Shown here: in pieces, positions 37,104 to 45,155 of the stretch | Layout of the letters: the number at the start of each line of letters is the position of its first letter | Numbering within the stretch: position 1 is the stretch's first letter | Source: Nocardia thailandica NBRC 100428 | GTDB lineage: Bacteria; Actinomycetota; Actinomycetes; Mycobacteriales; Mycobacteriaceae | NCBI RefSeq assembly: GCF_000308795.1 | Contig: NZ_BAGK01000206.1 | Coordinates: 1-45,666, forward strand | Direction: 5' to 3' | DNA: 45,666 bases | Program-made: the position numbers and the translations under genes | Notes under the pieces: model-generated | Told to the model about the DNA's origin: nothing | Database searches by the model: none | What the model saw: only the letters and a program-made list of their open reading frames with translations

Positions 37104-37240
37104 GGGCCGACCACGGGGAGACCCAGCGGGCGTAGCGGCCGCCCCGACGAAAAGAACCCCGACCCACGGGCGAAGCCACGAGGATCGGGGTTCTTTCGGC
37201 CGGGTCCCGAAGGGCCGCGACCCGAGCGCGCCGGCGCTCC
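37104..37240 (-). repeat. Dispersed hairpin repeat, copy 2 (3-prime end of purH)
   Basis: The flanks GGCCGACC, CAGCGGGCGTAGCGGCCG and GGCCGCGACCCGAGCGCGCC...GCGCTCC agree with copy 1. The enclosed stem is AAAGAACCCCGA with TCGGGGTTCTTT (37151-37162 with 37185-37196) and a 22-base loop with CGAAG. It ends seven bases before the purH stop and forms a likely terminator on the minus strand (arm followed by TTTTCG). Confidence 0.7.
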
Positions 37241-37246
37241 GGCAAG

Positions 37247-38812
37247 TCAGTGCGCGAAGTGGCGCGCACCCGTCAGGTACAAGGTCACGCCCGCTTCCTT
37301 GCACAGTTCGATGGTGTCCTTGTCCCGGATGGATCCGCCCGGGTGGACGATCGCGCGGACGCCGGCGGCGACCAGGATCTGCGGGCCGTCGGAGAAGGGG
37401 AAGAACGCGTCGGAGGCCGCGACCGATCCGGCGGCCCGCTCCCCCGCGCGTTCGACGGCGAGCTTGCAGGAGTCGACCCGGTTGACCTGGCCCATGCCGA
37501 CGCCGACCGCGGCGCCCGCGTCGGCCAGCAGGATGGCGTTGGACTTCACCGAACGGCAGGCGCGCCAGGCGAATTCGAGATCGGCCAGGGTGGCGTCGTC
37601 GGCGGGCTCGCCTGCGGCGAGTGTCCAGTTGGCCGGGTCGTCGCCCGCGGCGTCGAGGATGTCGCGGTCCTGCAGCAGCACGCCGCCGCTGATGGGCCGC
37701 AGCTCGGCGCCCTTGCGCTGCGGCGGCGCCGCGACGAGGACCCGGACGTTCTTCTTGCGGGCCAGCACCTCGACGGCGCCGTCGGCGTAGCCGGGCGCCA
37801 CGATGACCTCGGTGAAGATCTCGGCGACCTGCTCGGCCATCTCCACGCTGACCTCGCGGTTGGCCGCGATCACGCCGCCGTAGGCGCTGACCGGGTCGGT
37901 GGCGTGGGCCTTGCGGTGCGCCTCGGCGATGTCGGCGCCGACGGCCACACCGCAGGGGTTGGCGTGCTTGATGACCGCGACGGCGGGGGCGTCGTGGTCG
38001 TAGGCGGCGCGCCAGGCGGCGTCGGCGTCGGTGTAGTTGTTGTACGACATCTCCTTGCCGTGCAACTGCTGCGCCTGCGCGAGGCCGGGGGCGCCGCTGT
38101 GGGTGTAGAGCGCGGCGGCCTGGTGCGGGTTCTCGCCGTAGCGGAGCACCGCGGCCCGTTCCCAGGTCCCGCCGACCCAGCCGGGGAATTGCTCGACCTC
38201 GGTCTCGGCGACCGCGGGCACGGCGACCGAGGCCATCCAGCTCGCGACGGCGACGTCGTAGCTCGCGGTGTGCTGGAAGGCCTTCGCGGCGAGCGCGGTG
38301 CGCTCGGCGAGGGTGAAGCCGCCGGACTTCACCGCGGCCAGCACGTCGTCGTAGTCGGCGGTGTCGACGACGACGCCGACCGACGGGTGGTTCTTGGCGG
38401 CGGCGCGGACCATGGAGGGTCCGCCGATGTCGATCTGCTCGACGCACTCGTCGACGGTGGCGCCCGAGGCGACGGTCTGGGTGAACGGGTAGAGATTCAC
38501 CACGACCAGCTGGAACGCCTCGACGCCGAGCTCGGCGAGCTGGTCGACGTGCTCGCTCTTGCGGGTGTCGGCGAGGATGCCCGCGTGCACGCGCGGGTGC
38601 AGGGTCTTGACCCGGCCGTCGAGGGTCTCCGGGAAACCGGTCAGGTCCTCGACCTTGGTGACCGGGATGCCCGCCTCGGCGATCTTGCCCGCGGTCGAGC
38701 CGGTGGAGACCAGTTCCACGCCGGCGGCGTGCAGTCCGGTCGCCAGCTCGACGAGCCCGGTCTTGTCGTAGACGCTCACCAGCGCCCTGCGGATCGCCTT
38801 GCGTTCACTCAC
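37247..38812 (-). CDS. purH: Bifunctional AICAR transformylase / IMP cyclohydrolase
   Basis: This 521-residue protein is complete. The N-terminal MGS-like cyclohydrolase domain (about 1-195) contains RALVSVYDKTGLVELA and STGSTAGKI, and the C-terminal transformylase domain contains ELRYGENPHQAA-like RYGENPHQAA, KHANPCGVAVG and the final GGSIRDKDTIELCKEAG. It performs the last two steps to IMP. The GTG start overlaps the purN stop (GTGA). The order purN-purH matches Rv0956-Rv0957. Confidence 0.97.
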   Translation of the reverse strand: MSERKAIRRALVSVYDKTGLVELATGLHAAGVELVSTGSTAGKIAEAGIPVTKVEDLTGFPETLDGRVKTLHPRVHAGILADTRKSEHVDQLAELGVEAFQLVVVNLYPFTQTVASGATVDECVEQIDIGGPSMVRAAAKNHPSVGVVVDTADYDDVLAAVKSGGFTLAERTALAAKAFQHTASYDVAVASWMASVAVPAVAETEVEQFPGWVGGTWERAAVLRYGENPHQAAALYTHSGAPGLAQAQQLHGKEMSYNNYTDADAAWRAAYDHDAPAVAVIKHANPCGVAVGADIAEAHRKAHATDPVSAYGGVIAANREVSVEMAEQVAEIFTEVIVAPGYADGAVEVLARKKNVRVLVAAPPQRKGAELRPISGGVLLQDRDILDAAGDDPANWTLAAGEPADDATLADLEFAWRACRSVKSNAILLADAGAAVGVGMGQVNRVDSCKLAVERAGERAAGSVAASDAFFPFSDGPQILVAAGVRAIVHPGGSIRDKDTIELCKEAGVTLYLTGARHFAH

Positions 38813-39504
38813 CGGCGTACTCGCTCATCTGGAATTACTGCCTTTCGTCCGTCGGAGACAATGCCACGTTCGGCGACCGCGGCGACAACCTCCGCCAGCA
38901 GCCGACGTTCGACAACCTTGATGCGCTCGTGCAGCGACGCCTCGTCGTCGGCGGGCAGCACGGCGACCGCCTCCTGCGCCAGGATCGGGCCGGTGTCCAC
39001 GCCCGCGTCGACCAGGTGCACCGTCGAACCGGTGACCTTGGCGCCGTAGGCGAGGGCGTCGCGCACCCCGTGCGCGCCGGGGAAGGACGGCAGCAGCGCG
39101 GGGTGGGTGTTGATGATCCGGCCGCCGAAGCGGGCGAGGAAGGCCGGGCCGAGGATCTTCATGAAACCGGCCGAGACGACCAGGTCGGGGTCGAACGCGG
39201 CGACGGCTTCGGTCAGCGCCCGGTCCCAGGCGGCGCGGTCGGCGTGCTCGCCGAGGGCGACCCGGAAGTGCGCGACACCCGCGGCCTCGGCGTGGCCGGT
39301 GGCGGCGCAGTCGCGGTCGACGCCGACGGCGACGATCTTCGCCGGGTAGCCGGGGGTTTCGGTGGCGGCCAGCAGCGCCGCGAGCAGCGAGCCGGTCCCC
39401 GAGGCGAGGACGACGACGGTGGCCGGGGCCCGGTCGGGCAGCCACTGGGCATGCGAGGGCGTCAGCGCTCTACTCCTGGTGAGGTCGGACGGCGGCGGCG
39501 ACAA
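38809..39504 (-). CDS. purN: Phosphoribosylglycinamide formyltransferase
   Basis: This protein of about 231 residues carries VVLASGTGSLLAALL near the N-terminus, INTHPALLPSFPGAHG with catalytic Asn and His, and HLVDAGVDTGPILAQ with the catalytic Asp. It transfers formyl from 10-formyl-THF to GAR in purine synthesis. The start is uncertain: the TTG at 39504 is the longest choice, and a CTG at 39465, seven bases after AGGAG, would fit the mycobacterial length better. No ATG or GTG lies in a suitable place. It is coupled to purH and follows perM by 14 bases. Confidence 0.93.
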   Translation of the reverse strand: MSPPPSDLTRSRALTPSHAQWLPDRAPATVVVLASGTGSLLAALLAATETPGYPAKIVAVGVDRDCAATGHAEAAGVAHFRVALGEHADRAAWDRALTEAVAAFDPDLVVSAGFMKILGPAFLARFGGRIINTHPALLPSFPGAHGVRDALAYGAKVTGSTVHLVDAGVDTGPILAQEAVAVLPADDEASLHERIKVVERRLLAEVVAAVAERGIVSDGRKAVIPDERVRR

Positions 39505-39518
39505 CCACCGGGTCGAGC

Positions 39519-41180
39519 TTACCGAGGGGCCCCCGGCGCACTGTCCGCAGGTCCTTCGTCGACGACCTCGACGTCGACGATCTCCGCCTGTTCGCCCGCG
39601 CCCGCCTCCCCGGCGGGACGCGACACCGGGTCGTCGTCGGTCTCGTCGAGGAGTTCGGCGTAGACCTCCCCGTCCGTCTGCTCGGCGTCGGTCTCCGGGT
39701 CGTCGGCGTAGTCGTCGGGATCGTCGCCGGGGTCGTCGTCGTAGTCGGGATCGTCGTCGTCGTAGTCGTCGGAGGATTCCTCGTAGTCGTCCTCGTCGAG
39801 GTCGTAGTCGTACTCGGCCTCGGGGTCGTCGTCGTACTCGTCGTACTCGTCGTAGGCGCCGTCGGTGCCGTCGTCATAGGCGCCGGCGTCGTCATAGGCG
39901 TCGTCGTCGTAGTCGTCGTAGTCGTCGGACGGCACGGCGGCGACGGCCTCGGACGGGGCGAGGAAGCGGCGGGCGAACAGCATGCCCGCGTAGCCCCCGA
40001 CGCCGAACCAGGTGAACAGCAGCGCCGCGAGCATCAGCAGGTCGGTGCCGACGTGGCCGAAGGCGCCCAGCTCGCCCCCGGCGACGAAGCTCAGGGCGAG
40101 GAACGTCAGGGTGGCGACACCGGCGGAGGTGAACGTGGCCCACGGCGCGCCCGCGCGGTCGTCGCTGACGCGACCGAGTTCGACCCCGCCGAGGACGCCG
40201 ATGGCGATCGGGATCAGGGCCAGCGCGGGCCACCAGGCGGCGGCCGGGCCGGTGGGCAGCGGGATCAGCGCGGGCACCGCGGGCGCCTGCGCGCCGAGGA
40301 CACCGAACAGCCCGACCGAGCCGGACCCGAACTGGATGGCCGCGCCGCTGAGCAGGCCCGCGGCGCCGACGACGACGTTCGGCAGGTAGGCCAGCGACAG
40401 GACGGTCGTGCCGAGCACGTCGACGAATCCGTCGGCCCGGCCGTAGGCGTCGCCGAAGCGGGACAGGTGCGCGAGGAAACCGGCCAGGGTCGCCACCGCC
40501 GCGCAGGCCAGCAGCCGCAACACGGTGCGCCGGGCCGCGCGCAGGCCCTGCATCGCCCACTCCGGCACCTCGACGGGCAGCAGTCCGCGCACGGCGCGCC
40601 AGTGCCGCCCGGCGAAAGCGGTTGCCGCCGTCGCGGCGTAGAGCAGCAGGACCCAGCCGAAGGCGGCCAGGGTGCCGGGCGGCTGGAGCGGGGTGACGCC
40701 CGAGGCGTCGGCGGTGACGGCGAGGCAGACCGCGGTCACCAGCAGCGGCCCGGCCAGCGTGGCCCCGGCCAGCCAGGCCAGGTCGACCCAGGTGGGCCGG
40801 GCGGGCACCGCGCGGGCCGTCTCCCGCGAGGCGAACCACAGGATCGCCGCGGTGGGCACCAGCGGCAGCAGGCCGAGCGTGGTGCGGCCGATGGTCAGCG
40901 GGATCTGGTGCGCGCCGAGCCAGCTCGCGGCGATGACCGCGGGCGCGCCGGACATGCCGGTGTCGGTGGTCAGCAGGGTCAGCAGTACCAGGACCGTGAG
41001 CACCGCGAGCACGCACAGCGACGGCCGGGCCGCGACGAGCAGCAGCAGGCGCGCCCGTTCCGGCGACAGCGACAGTGGCGACCGGCCCCCGCTGTCGGGG
41101 GGTTCGGGGGTACCGGTGGCGGTCACCCCGCCGCCGGGCGACCCGGAGGTCCGGCGCACGAGGGCGTTACGGGCGCTCAT
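39519..41180 (-). CDS. perM: PerM-like integral membrane protein (DUF6350)
   Basis: This 553-residue protein has about eight to ten membrane helices (about 45-410) and a long acidic tail (about 418-553) rich in Asp and Tyr. The position between purN and an Rv0954-like gene identifies it as the counterpart of Rv0955 (PerM), reported in M. tuberculosis to be needed for persistence and to stabilise the divisome protein FtsB. The YDD-rich tail is much longer and more acidic than expected for the family. It is encoded by repeated GTCGTC-type codons at 39690-39930. A division role is inferred from the mycobacterial work. Confidence 0.85.
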   Translation of the reverse strand: MSARNALVRRTSGSPGGGVTATGTPEPPDSGGRSPLSLSPERARLLLLVAARPSLCVLAVLTVLVLLTLLTTDTGMSGAPAVIAASWLGAHQIPLTIGRTTLGLLPLVPTAAILWFASRETARAVPARPTWVDLAWLAGATLAGPLLVTAVCLAVTADASGVTPLQPPGTLAAFGWVLLLYAATAATAFAGRHWRAVRGLLPVEVPEWAMQGLRAARRTVLRLLACAAVATLAGFLAHLSRFGDAYGRADGFVDVLGTTVLSLAYLPNVVVGAAGLLSGAAIQFGSGSVGLFGVLGAQAPAVPALIPLPTGPAAAWWPALALIPIAIGVLGGVELGRVSDDRAGAPWATFTSAGVATLTFLALSFVAGGELGAFGHVGTDLLMLAALLFTWFGVGGYAGMLFARRFLAPSEAVAAVPSDDYDDYDDDAYDDAGAYDDGTDGAYDEYDEYDDDPEAEYDYDLDEDDYEESSDDYDDDDPDYDDDPGDDPDDYADDPETDAEQTDGEVYAELLDETDDDPVSRPAGEAGAGEQAEIVDVEVVDEGPADSAPGAPR

Positions 41181-41304
41181 GACGATTCAGCGTGGCAGCT
41201 TCCCCGGCCTACGCGGGTCAGGCGCGCCGCGAGCCCACGGGCGTACCCGTGGGCTCGCGGAGGCTGCCTGGTACCCCCGCGCAGCCGTTGACGTGGAACT
41301 CTTC

Positions 41305-42399
41305 TTACTTGTTCTCGTCGCTCGGCCGGAACGCGGTGGTCGCGTCCGAGGACGGGTCGGAGGCCTGCTCGCCGCCGAAGGGCTGGCCGGGCGCGCCGTA
41401 GGTCGGCGTGCCGAACGGCTGGGCGCCCTGGGCGGGCTGACCGGCCTGCGGCTGCGCGGCGGCCTGGCCGCCGTAGTGCTGGGTGGCGCTCTCGTCACCG
41501 GCGGGCTGGGCGTGCTGACCGGAGGTCTGCGCGGTGCCGTACGGGGTCGCCACGGGCTGCGCGGCCTGCGCGGCCTGCCCCCCGTAGCCGGGCTGCTGGC
41601 CGTAGCCGCCCTGCTGTCCGTAACCCGGCTGGGGCGGCTGCTGCCCGTACCCGGCCGGGGCGGCCTGCTGCTGGCCGTACGCCTGCGGCTGCGCGTACTG
41701 GCCGCCGGTCTGGGCGCCGTACCCGGCCTGGCCGTAGCCCTGCTGCTGGGCCTGCTGCCCGTAGCCGGGCTGCTGCTGGCCGTAACCCGCCTGCTGGCCG
41801 TAGCCCTGCTGCTGTCCGTACTGCTGGCCGTACCCGGGCTGCTGCGGCTGCTGCGGCGCGGCCGGACGGGGCGCGGGCGGGGTGATGATCCCGGCGTCGA
41901 ACAGGAACGACACGAGCGCCAGACCCGCGGTGACCAGGGTCAGCACCAGCACCAGCCAGCCGCCCCAGCCGACCGAGATCTCGATGAGCCCGTCGAACAT
42001 GCTGTCGTAGGGGTTGAGGAAGCACTGCAGCAGCACGCCGATGAAGGCCGCGACGGCCGTGGCGGCGGTGACCGCCTTCAGGTTCTGCTTGGGCAGCAAC
42101 GAGATCCCGGCCAGCAGCGCGGTCAGCAGGATCACGACGGCGAGACCGACGTTGCCCTCGATCAGGCTGGTGCTCTCGCTCTGCTTGCCGCCCTCCATGG
42201 TGAAGAACGGCGCGAAGCCGAACAGGAAGGCCAGCGCGCCGACACCGGCGGTCGCGGCGGTCAGGATGAACGGCAGCCCGAAGCCGCCCGGAGCGCCCGC
42301 CGCGGACGCGGGCGCAGCGCTGGGCTGCTGGCCGGGCGTGGCTGCGGCGGAAGGCGTCACGGGCTGGTTGTACCCGGAGCCCCCTGTCGGGTAGGACAT
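41305..42399 (-). CDS. Rv0954-like membrane protein with Gln/Gly/Tyr-rich tail (DUF5336)
   Basis: This 364-residue protein has a short disordered N-terminus, four membrane helices between about 37 and 172, and a low-complexity C-terminal half made of repeated YGQQ, GYGQ and PGYG units up to about residue 330. It corresponds to Rv0954, a membrane protein reported to associate with the mycobacterial division apparatus. The repeats are prion-like in composition and could support clustering at the septum, which is inference. It lies between perM and sucD on the same strand, as in M. tuberculosis. Confidence 0.85.
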   Translation of the reverse strand: MSYPTGGSGYNQPVTPSAAATPGQQPSAAPASAAGAPGGFGLPFILTAATAGVGALAFLFGFAPFFTMEGGKQSESTSLIEGNVGLAVVILLTALLAGISLLPKQNLKAVTAATAVAAFIGVLLQCFLNPYDSMFDGLIEISVGWGGWLVLVLTLVTAGLALVSFLFDAGIITPPAPRPAAPQQPQQPGYGQQYGQQQGYGQQAGYGQQQPGYGQQAQQQGYGQAGYGAQTGGQYAQPQAYGQQQAAPAGYGQQPPQPGYGQQGGYGQQPGYGGQAAQAAQPVATPYGTAQTSGQHAQPAGDESATQHYGGQAAAQPQAGQPAQGAQPFGTPTYGAPGQPFGGEQASDPSSDATTAFRPSDENK

Positions 42400-42530
42400 G
42401 TCGTCGTCTCCTTGTCGAGTCGTGCGTCGGTCGCGTCGAACATGACTGGCGCGGATCGATACCTGACGCTACTGCACCGTCCGGATTCGGTCATCACCCA
42501 CCGAGGGGCCACGCCGACGCCGGAAAACGG

Positions 42531-42569
42531 CGAGGGCCGCCTCCGGGGAGATCCCGGGGGCGGCCCTCG
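42531..42569 (-). terminator. Terminator after sucD
   Basis: A 17-bp stem with one T/G pair (42531-42547 with 42553-42569) and loop GAGAT lies 34 bases after the sucD stop. On the minus strand it is followed by CCGTTTTCC. It separates sucCD from the Rv0954-like gene. Confidence 0.75.
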
Positions 42570-42603
42570 TTGTCCGCGGCGGCGCCGGGCGCCGCGCCGC
42601 GAA

Positions 42604-43518
42604 TCACGCCGTGATCGAGGCGTTCTCCAGGATCTCGCGCGCCAGGGCGGCGGTCTCGGACGGGGTCTTGCCGACCTTCACGCCCGCGGCCTCGAGGGCC
42701 TCCTTCTTGGCGGCGGCGGTGCCCGAGGAGCCGGAGACGATGGCGCCCGCGTGGCCCATGGTCTTGCCCTCCGGCGCGGTGAAGCCCGCGACGTAGCCGA
42801 CGACCGGCTTGGTGACGTTGGCCTTGATGTAGGCCGCGGCCCGCTCCTCGGCGTCGCCGCCGATCTCACCGATCATGACGATCAGCTTGGTCTCGGGGTC
42901 CTTCTCGAACGCCTCGATGGCGTCGATGTGGGTGGTGCCGATGACCGGGTCGCCGCCGATGCCGATCGCGGTGGAGAAACCGAAGTCCCGCAGCTCGTAC
43001 ATCATCTGGTAGGTCAGGGTGCCCGACTTGGAGACCAGGCCGATCGGGCCCTTGCCGGTGATGTTGGCCGGGGTGATGCCGACCAGCGCCTCGCCCGGGG
43101 TGATGATGCCGGGGCAGTTGGGGCCGATGATCCGGGTCTTGTTGCCCTTCTCCAGGTTGTAGGCCCACGCGTAGGCGGTGTCCTGCACCGGGATGCCCTC
43201 GGTGATGACCACGAGCAGCGGGATCTCCGCGTCGATGGCCTCGATGATGGCGTCCTTGGAGAACTTCGGCGGCACGAACGCGATGGAGACGTCGGCGCCG
43301 GTGGCCTTGATGGCCTCCTCGACGGTGCCGAAGACCGGCAGCTCGACGGCGTTGCCGTCCTTGTCGGTGTGCGAGACGGTGGTCCCGGCCTTGCGCGCGT
43401 TCACGCCGCCGACGACCTGGGTGCCTGCCTTGAGCATCAGCGCGGTGTGCTTGGTGCCCTCGCCGCCGGTGATGCCCTGGACGATGACCTTCGAGTCCTT
43501 GTTCAGGAAGATGGACAT
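42604..43518 (-). CDS. sucD: Succinyl-CoA synthetase alpha subunit
   Basis: This 304-residue protein has the CoA-binding Rossmann domain (VIVQGITGGEGTKHTALMLK near residue 12), then IIGPNCPGIITPGE and the phosphohistidine loop TMGHAGAIVSG. With SucC it converts succinyl-CoA and ADP or GDP to succinate and ATP or GTP in the TCA cycle. It lies 12 bases after sucC. Confidence 0.98.
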   Translation of the reverse strand: MSIFLNKDSKVIVQGITGGEGTKHTALMLKAGTQVVGGVNARKAGTTVSHTDKDGNAVELPVFGTVEEAIKATGADVSIAFVPPKFSKDAIIEAIDAEIPLLVVITEGIPVQDTAYAWAYNLEKGNKTRIIGPNCPGIITPGEALVGITPANITGKGPIGLVSKSGTLTYQMMYELRDFGFSTAIGIGGDPVIGTTHIDAIEAFEKDPETKLIVMIGEIGGDAEERAAAYIKANVTKPVVGYVAGFTAPEGKTMGHAGAIVSGSSGTAAAKKEALEAAGVKVGKTPSETAALAREILENASITA

Positions 43519-43530
43519 GTTCTTCGTTCC

Positions 43531-44697
43531 TTACTTGGCCGCGGCCAGTTCGGCAGCCTTGTCGGCGCCTTCGTCCATGGTCTGGGCGAGGGTCACCAGC
43601 GGGTGGTTGGCGTCGACGAGGATCTGGCGACCCTCCTCGACCTTGTTGCCGTCGAGACGGACGACCAGCGGCTTGGTGGCCTGCTCACCCAGGATCTCGA
43701 GCGCCTTGACGATGCCGTTGGCGACCGCGTCGCAGGCGGTGATGCCGCCGAAGACGTTGACGAACACGCTCTTGACCTGCGCGTCGCCCAGGATGACGTC
43801 GAGACCGGCGGCCATGATCTCGGCCGAGGCGCCGCCGCCGATGTCGAGGAAGTTGGCCGGCTTCACGCCGCTGTGGTTCTCGCCCGCGTAGGCGACGACG
43901 TCCAGGGTCGACATGACCAGGCCGGCGCCGTTGCCGATGATGCCGACCTCACCGTCGAGCTTGACGTAGTTGAGGTCGTTCTCCTTGGCCTTGAGCTCCA
44001 GCGGATCGGTGGCGTCGCGGTCGGCGAAGGCGTCGTGGTCCGGGTGGCGGAACTCGGCGTTCTCGTCCAGGGTCACCTTGCCGTCGAGGGCGAGGATCTC
44101 GTCACCCGGGGTGCGGACCAGCGGGTTGACCTCGACCAGGGTGGCGTCCTCGTTGACGAACACCTCCCACAGCTTCTGGATGGTTACCGCGGCGGCGTCC
44201 AGGATGTCGGCGGGCAGGTGGCCCTGCTCGGCGATGGAGCGCGCGGTGGCCAGGTCGACACCCTTGACGGCGTCGACGGCGACCTTGGCGAGGCGGTCGG
44301 GCTTGGTGGCGGCGACCTCTTCGATCTCCATGCCACCCTCGACCGAACACATGGCCAGGTAGGTGCGGTTGGCGCGGTCGAGCAGGAAGGAGATGTAGTA
44401 CTCCGAGGCGATGTCCTTGGCCTCGGCGACCAGCAGCTTCTTGACGATGTGGCCCTTGATGTCGAGGCCGAGGATGTTCTGCGCGTGGGTGAACGCGTCG
44501 TCGGGGGTCGCGGCGTACTTCACGCCACCCGCCTTGCCACGGCCGCCCACCTTGACCTGCGCCTTGACCATCACCGGCTTGCCGATTTCCTCGGCAATGG
44601 CGCGCGCTTCCTCGGCCGTGTCGCAAACACGACCCTCGGACGAAGGCACCCCGTGCTTAACGAAGAGCTCCTTCGCCTGATATTCGAAGAGATCCAT
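43531..44697 (-). CDS. sucC: Succinyl-CoA synthetase beta subunit
   Basis: This 388-residue protein has an ATP-grasp domain (residues 1-235) with MDLFEYQAKELFVKHGVP and KAQVKVGGRGKAGGVK, and a C-terminal CoA-ligase domain with NGAGLVMSTLD and FLDIGGGASAE. It forms the enzyme with SucD. GGTGAG precedes the ATG by three bases. The gene is divergent from the peptidase gene at 45156, with about 450 bases between them. Confidence 0.98.
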   Translation of the reverse strand: MDLFEYQAKELFVKHGVPSSEGRVCDTAEEARAIAEEIGKPVMVKAQVKVGGRGKAGGVKYAATPDDAFTHAQNILGLDIKGHIVKKLLVAEAKDIASEYYISFLLDRANRTYLAMCSVEGGMEIEEVAATKPDRLAKVAVDAVKGVDLATARSIAEQGHLPADILDAAAVTIQKLWEVFVNEDATLVEVNPLVRTPGDEILALDGKVTLDENAEFRHPDHDAFADRDATDPLELKAKENDLNYVKLDGEVGIIGNGAGLVMSTLDVVAYAGENHSGVKPANFLDIGGGASAEIMAAGLDVILGDAQVKSVFVNVFGGITACDAVANGIVKALEILGEQATKPLVVRLDGNKVEEGRQILVDANHPLVTLAQTMDEGADKAAELAAAK

Positions 44698-45005
44698 GTA
44701 CTCACCGTCTCGTCTGCGTTGCTATGACAACGTCTTTGTTGGCGGCCCGACGTCGGTAGCGGGTCGGTCCGGACTCTAACCAGCCTCAGGGAGGGCCTTC
44801 CGGCCACGTTCATCCTAAGTGGCGCAGGTCACGGTACCTCCGGCACGTCCCGCAAAACCCCTGGCCAAAGCTACTGACGAGTAAAGTTTTCGCCCTTTTG
44901 CAGGTAGAGACACACATGCCGCCGGGGCCGACGATCTACTACGTTATGTCGTCGATCGACCTCACGAATTCTGGTCGCGATCCGTGAGATATTCCGTCGC
45001 GTTAC

Positions 45006-45021
45006 GGTGACGAATCTCACA
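45006..45021. promoter_or_regulatory. CRP/GlxR-like cAMP receptor site
   Basis: GGTGA-CGAATC-TCACA matches TGTGA-N6-TCACA at nine of ten conserved positions. It lies in the sucC-peptidase divergent gap, 309 bases from the sucC start and 135 from the peptidase start. CRP-family control of TCA genes and of cell-wall hydrolases is known in actinobacteria, so either gene could be the target. No riboswitch is recognised in the 44698-45155 region. Confidence 0.5.
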
Positions 45022-45094
45022 AGGAAGTGTATGTTTCCGCCCAGCGCTTGCCACCGGCGCAATCGCTTCGTTACCGTCGATGCGGTCGAAGTCA

Positions 45095-45121
45095 CAACCA
45101 GGTCACGGCAACCAGGTCACG
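45095..45121. repeat. Direct repeat in the peptidase leader
   Basis: CAACCAGGTCACG occurs twice with a 14-base period (45095-45107 and 45109-45121), 35 bases upstream of the TTG start. A third partial GGTAGGTCAGGAC follows. It may be a regulator site or a small duplication. Confidence 0.45.
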
Positions 45122-45155
45122 ACTGGGTAGGTCAGGACTGAGGAGGACGACGAGC

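Noticed and set aside
39690..39930. GTCGTC-rich repeat as a non-coding satellite
   Set aside because: It codes in frame for the Asp/Tyr tail of the PerM-like protein.
40672..44727. 1351-residue open frame on the plus strand
   Set aside because: It runs antisense through perM, the Rv0954-like gene, sucD and sucC, all of which have clear family motifs on the minus strand; its composition is that of a shadow.
44870..45155. c-di-AMP (ydaO-type) riboswitch before the cell-wall peptidase gene
   Set aside because: Such riboswitches precede many actinobacterial wall-hydrolase genes, but the conserved core words could not be found here.
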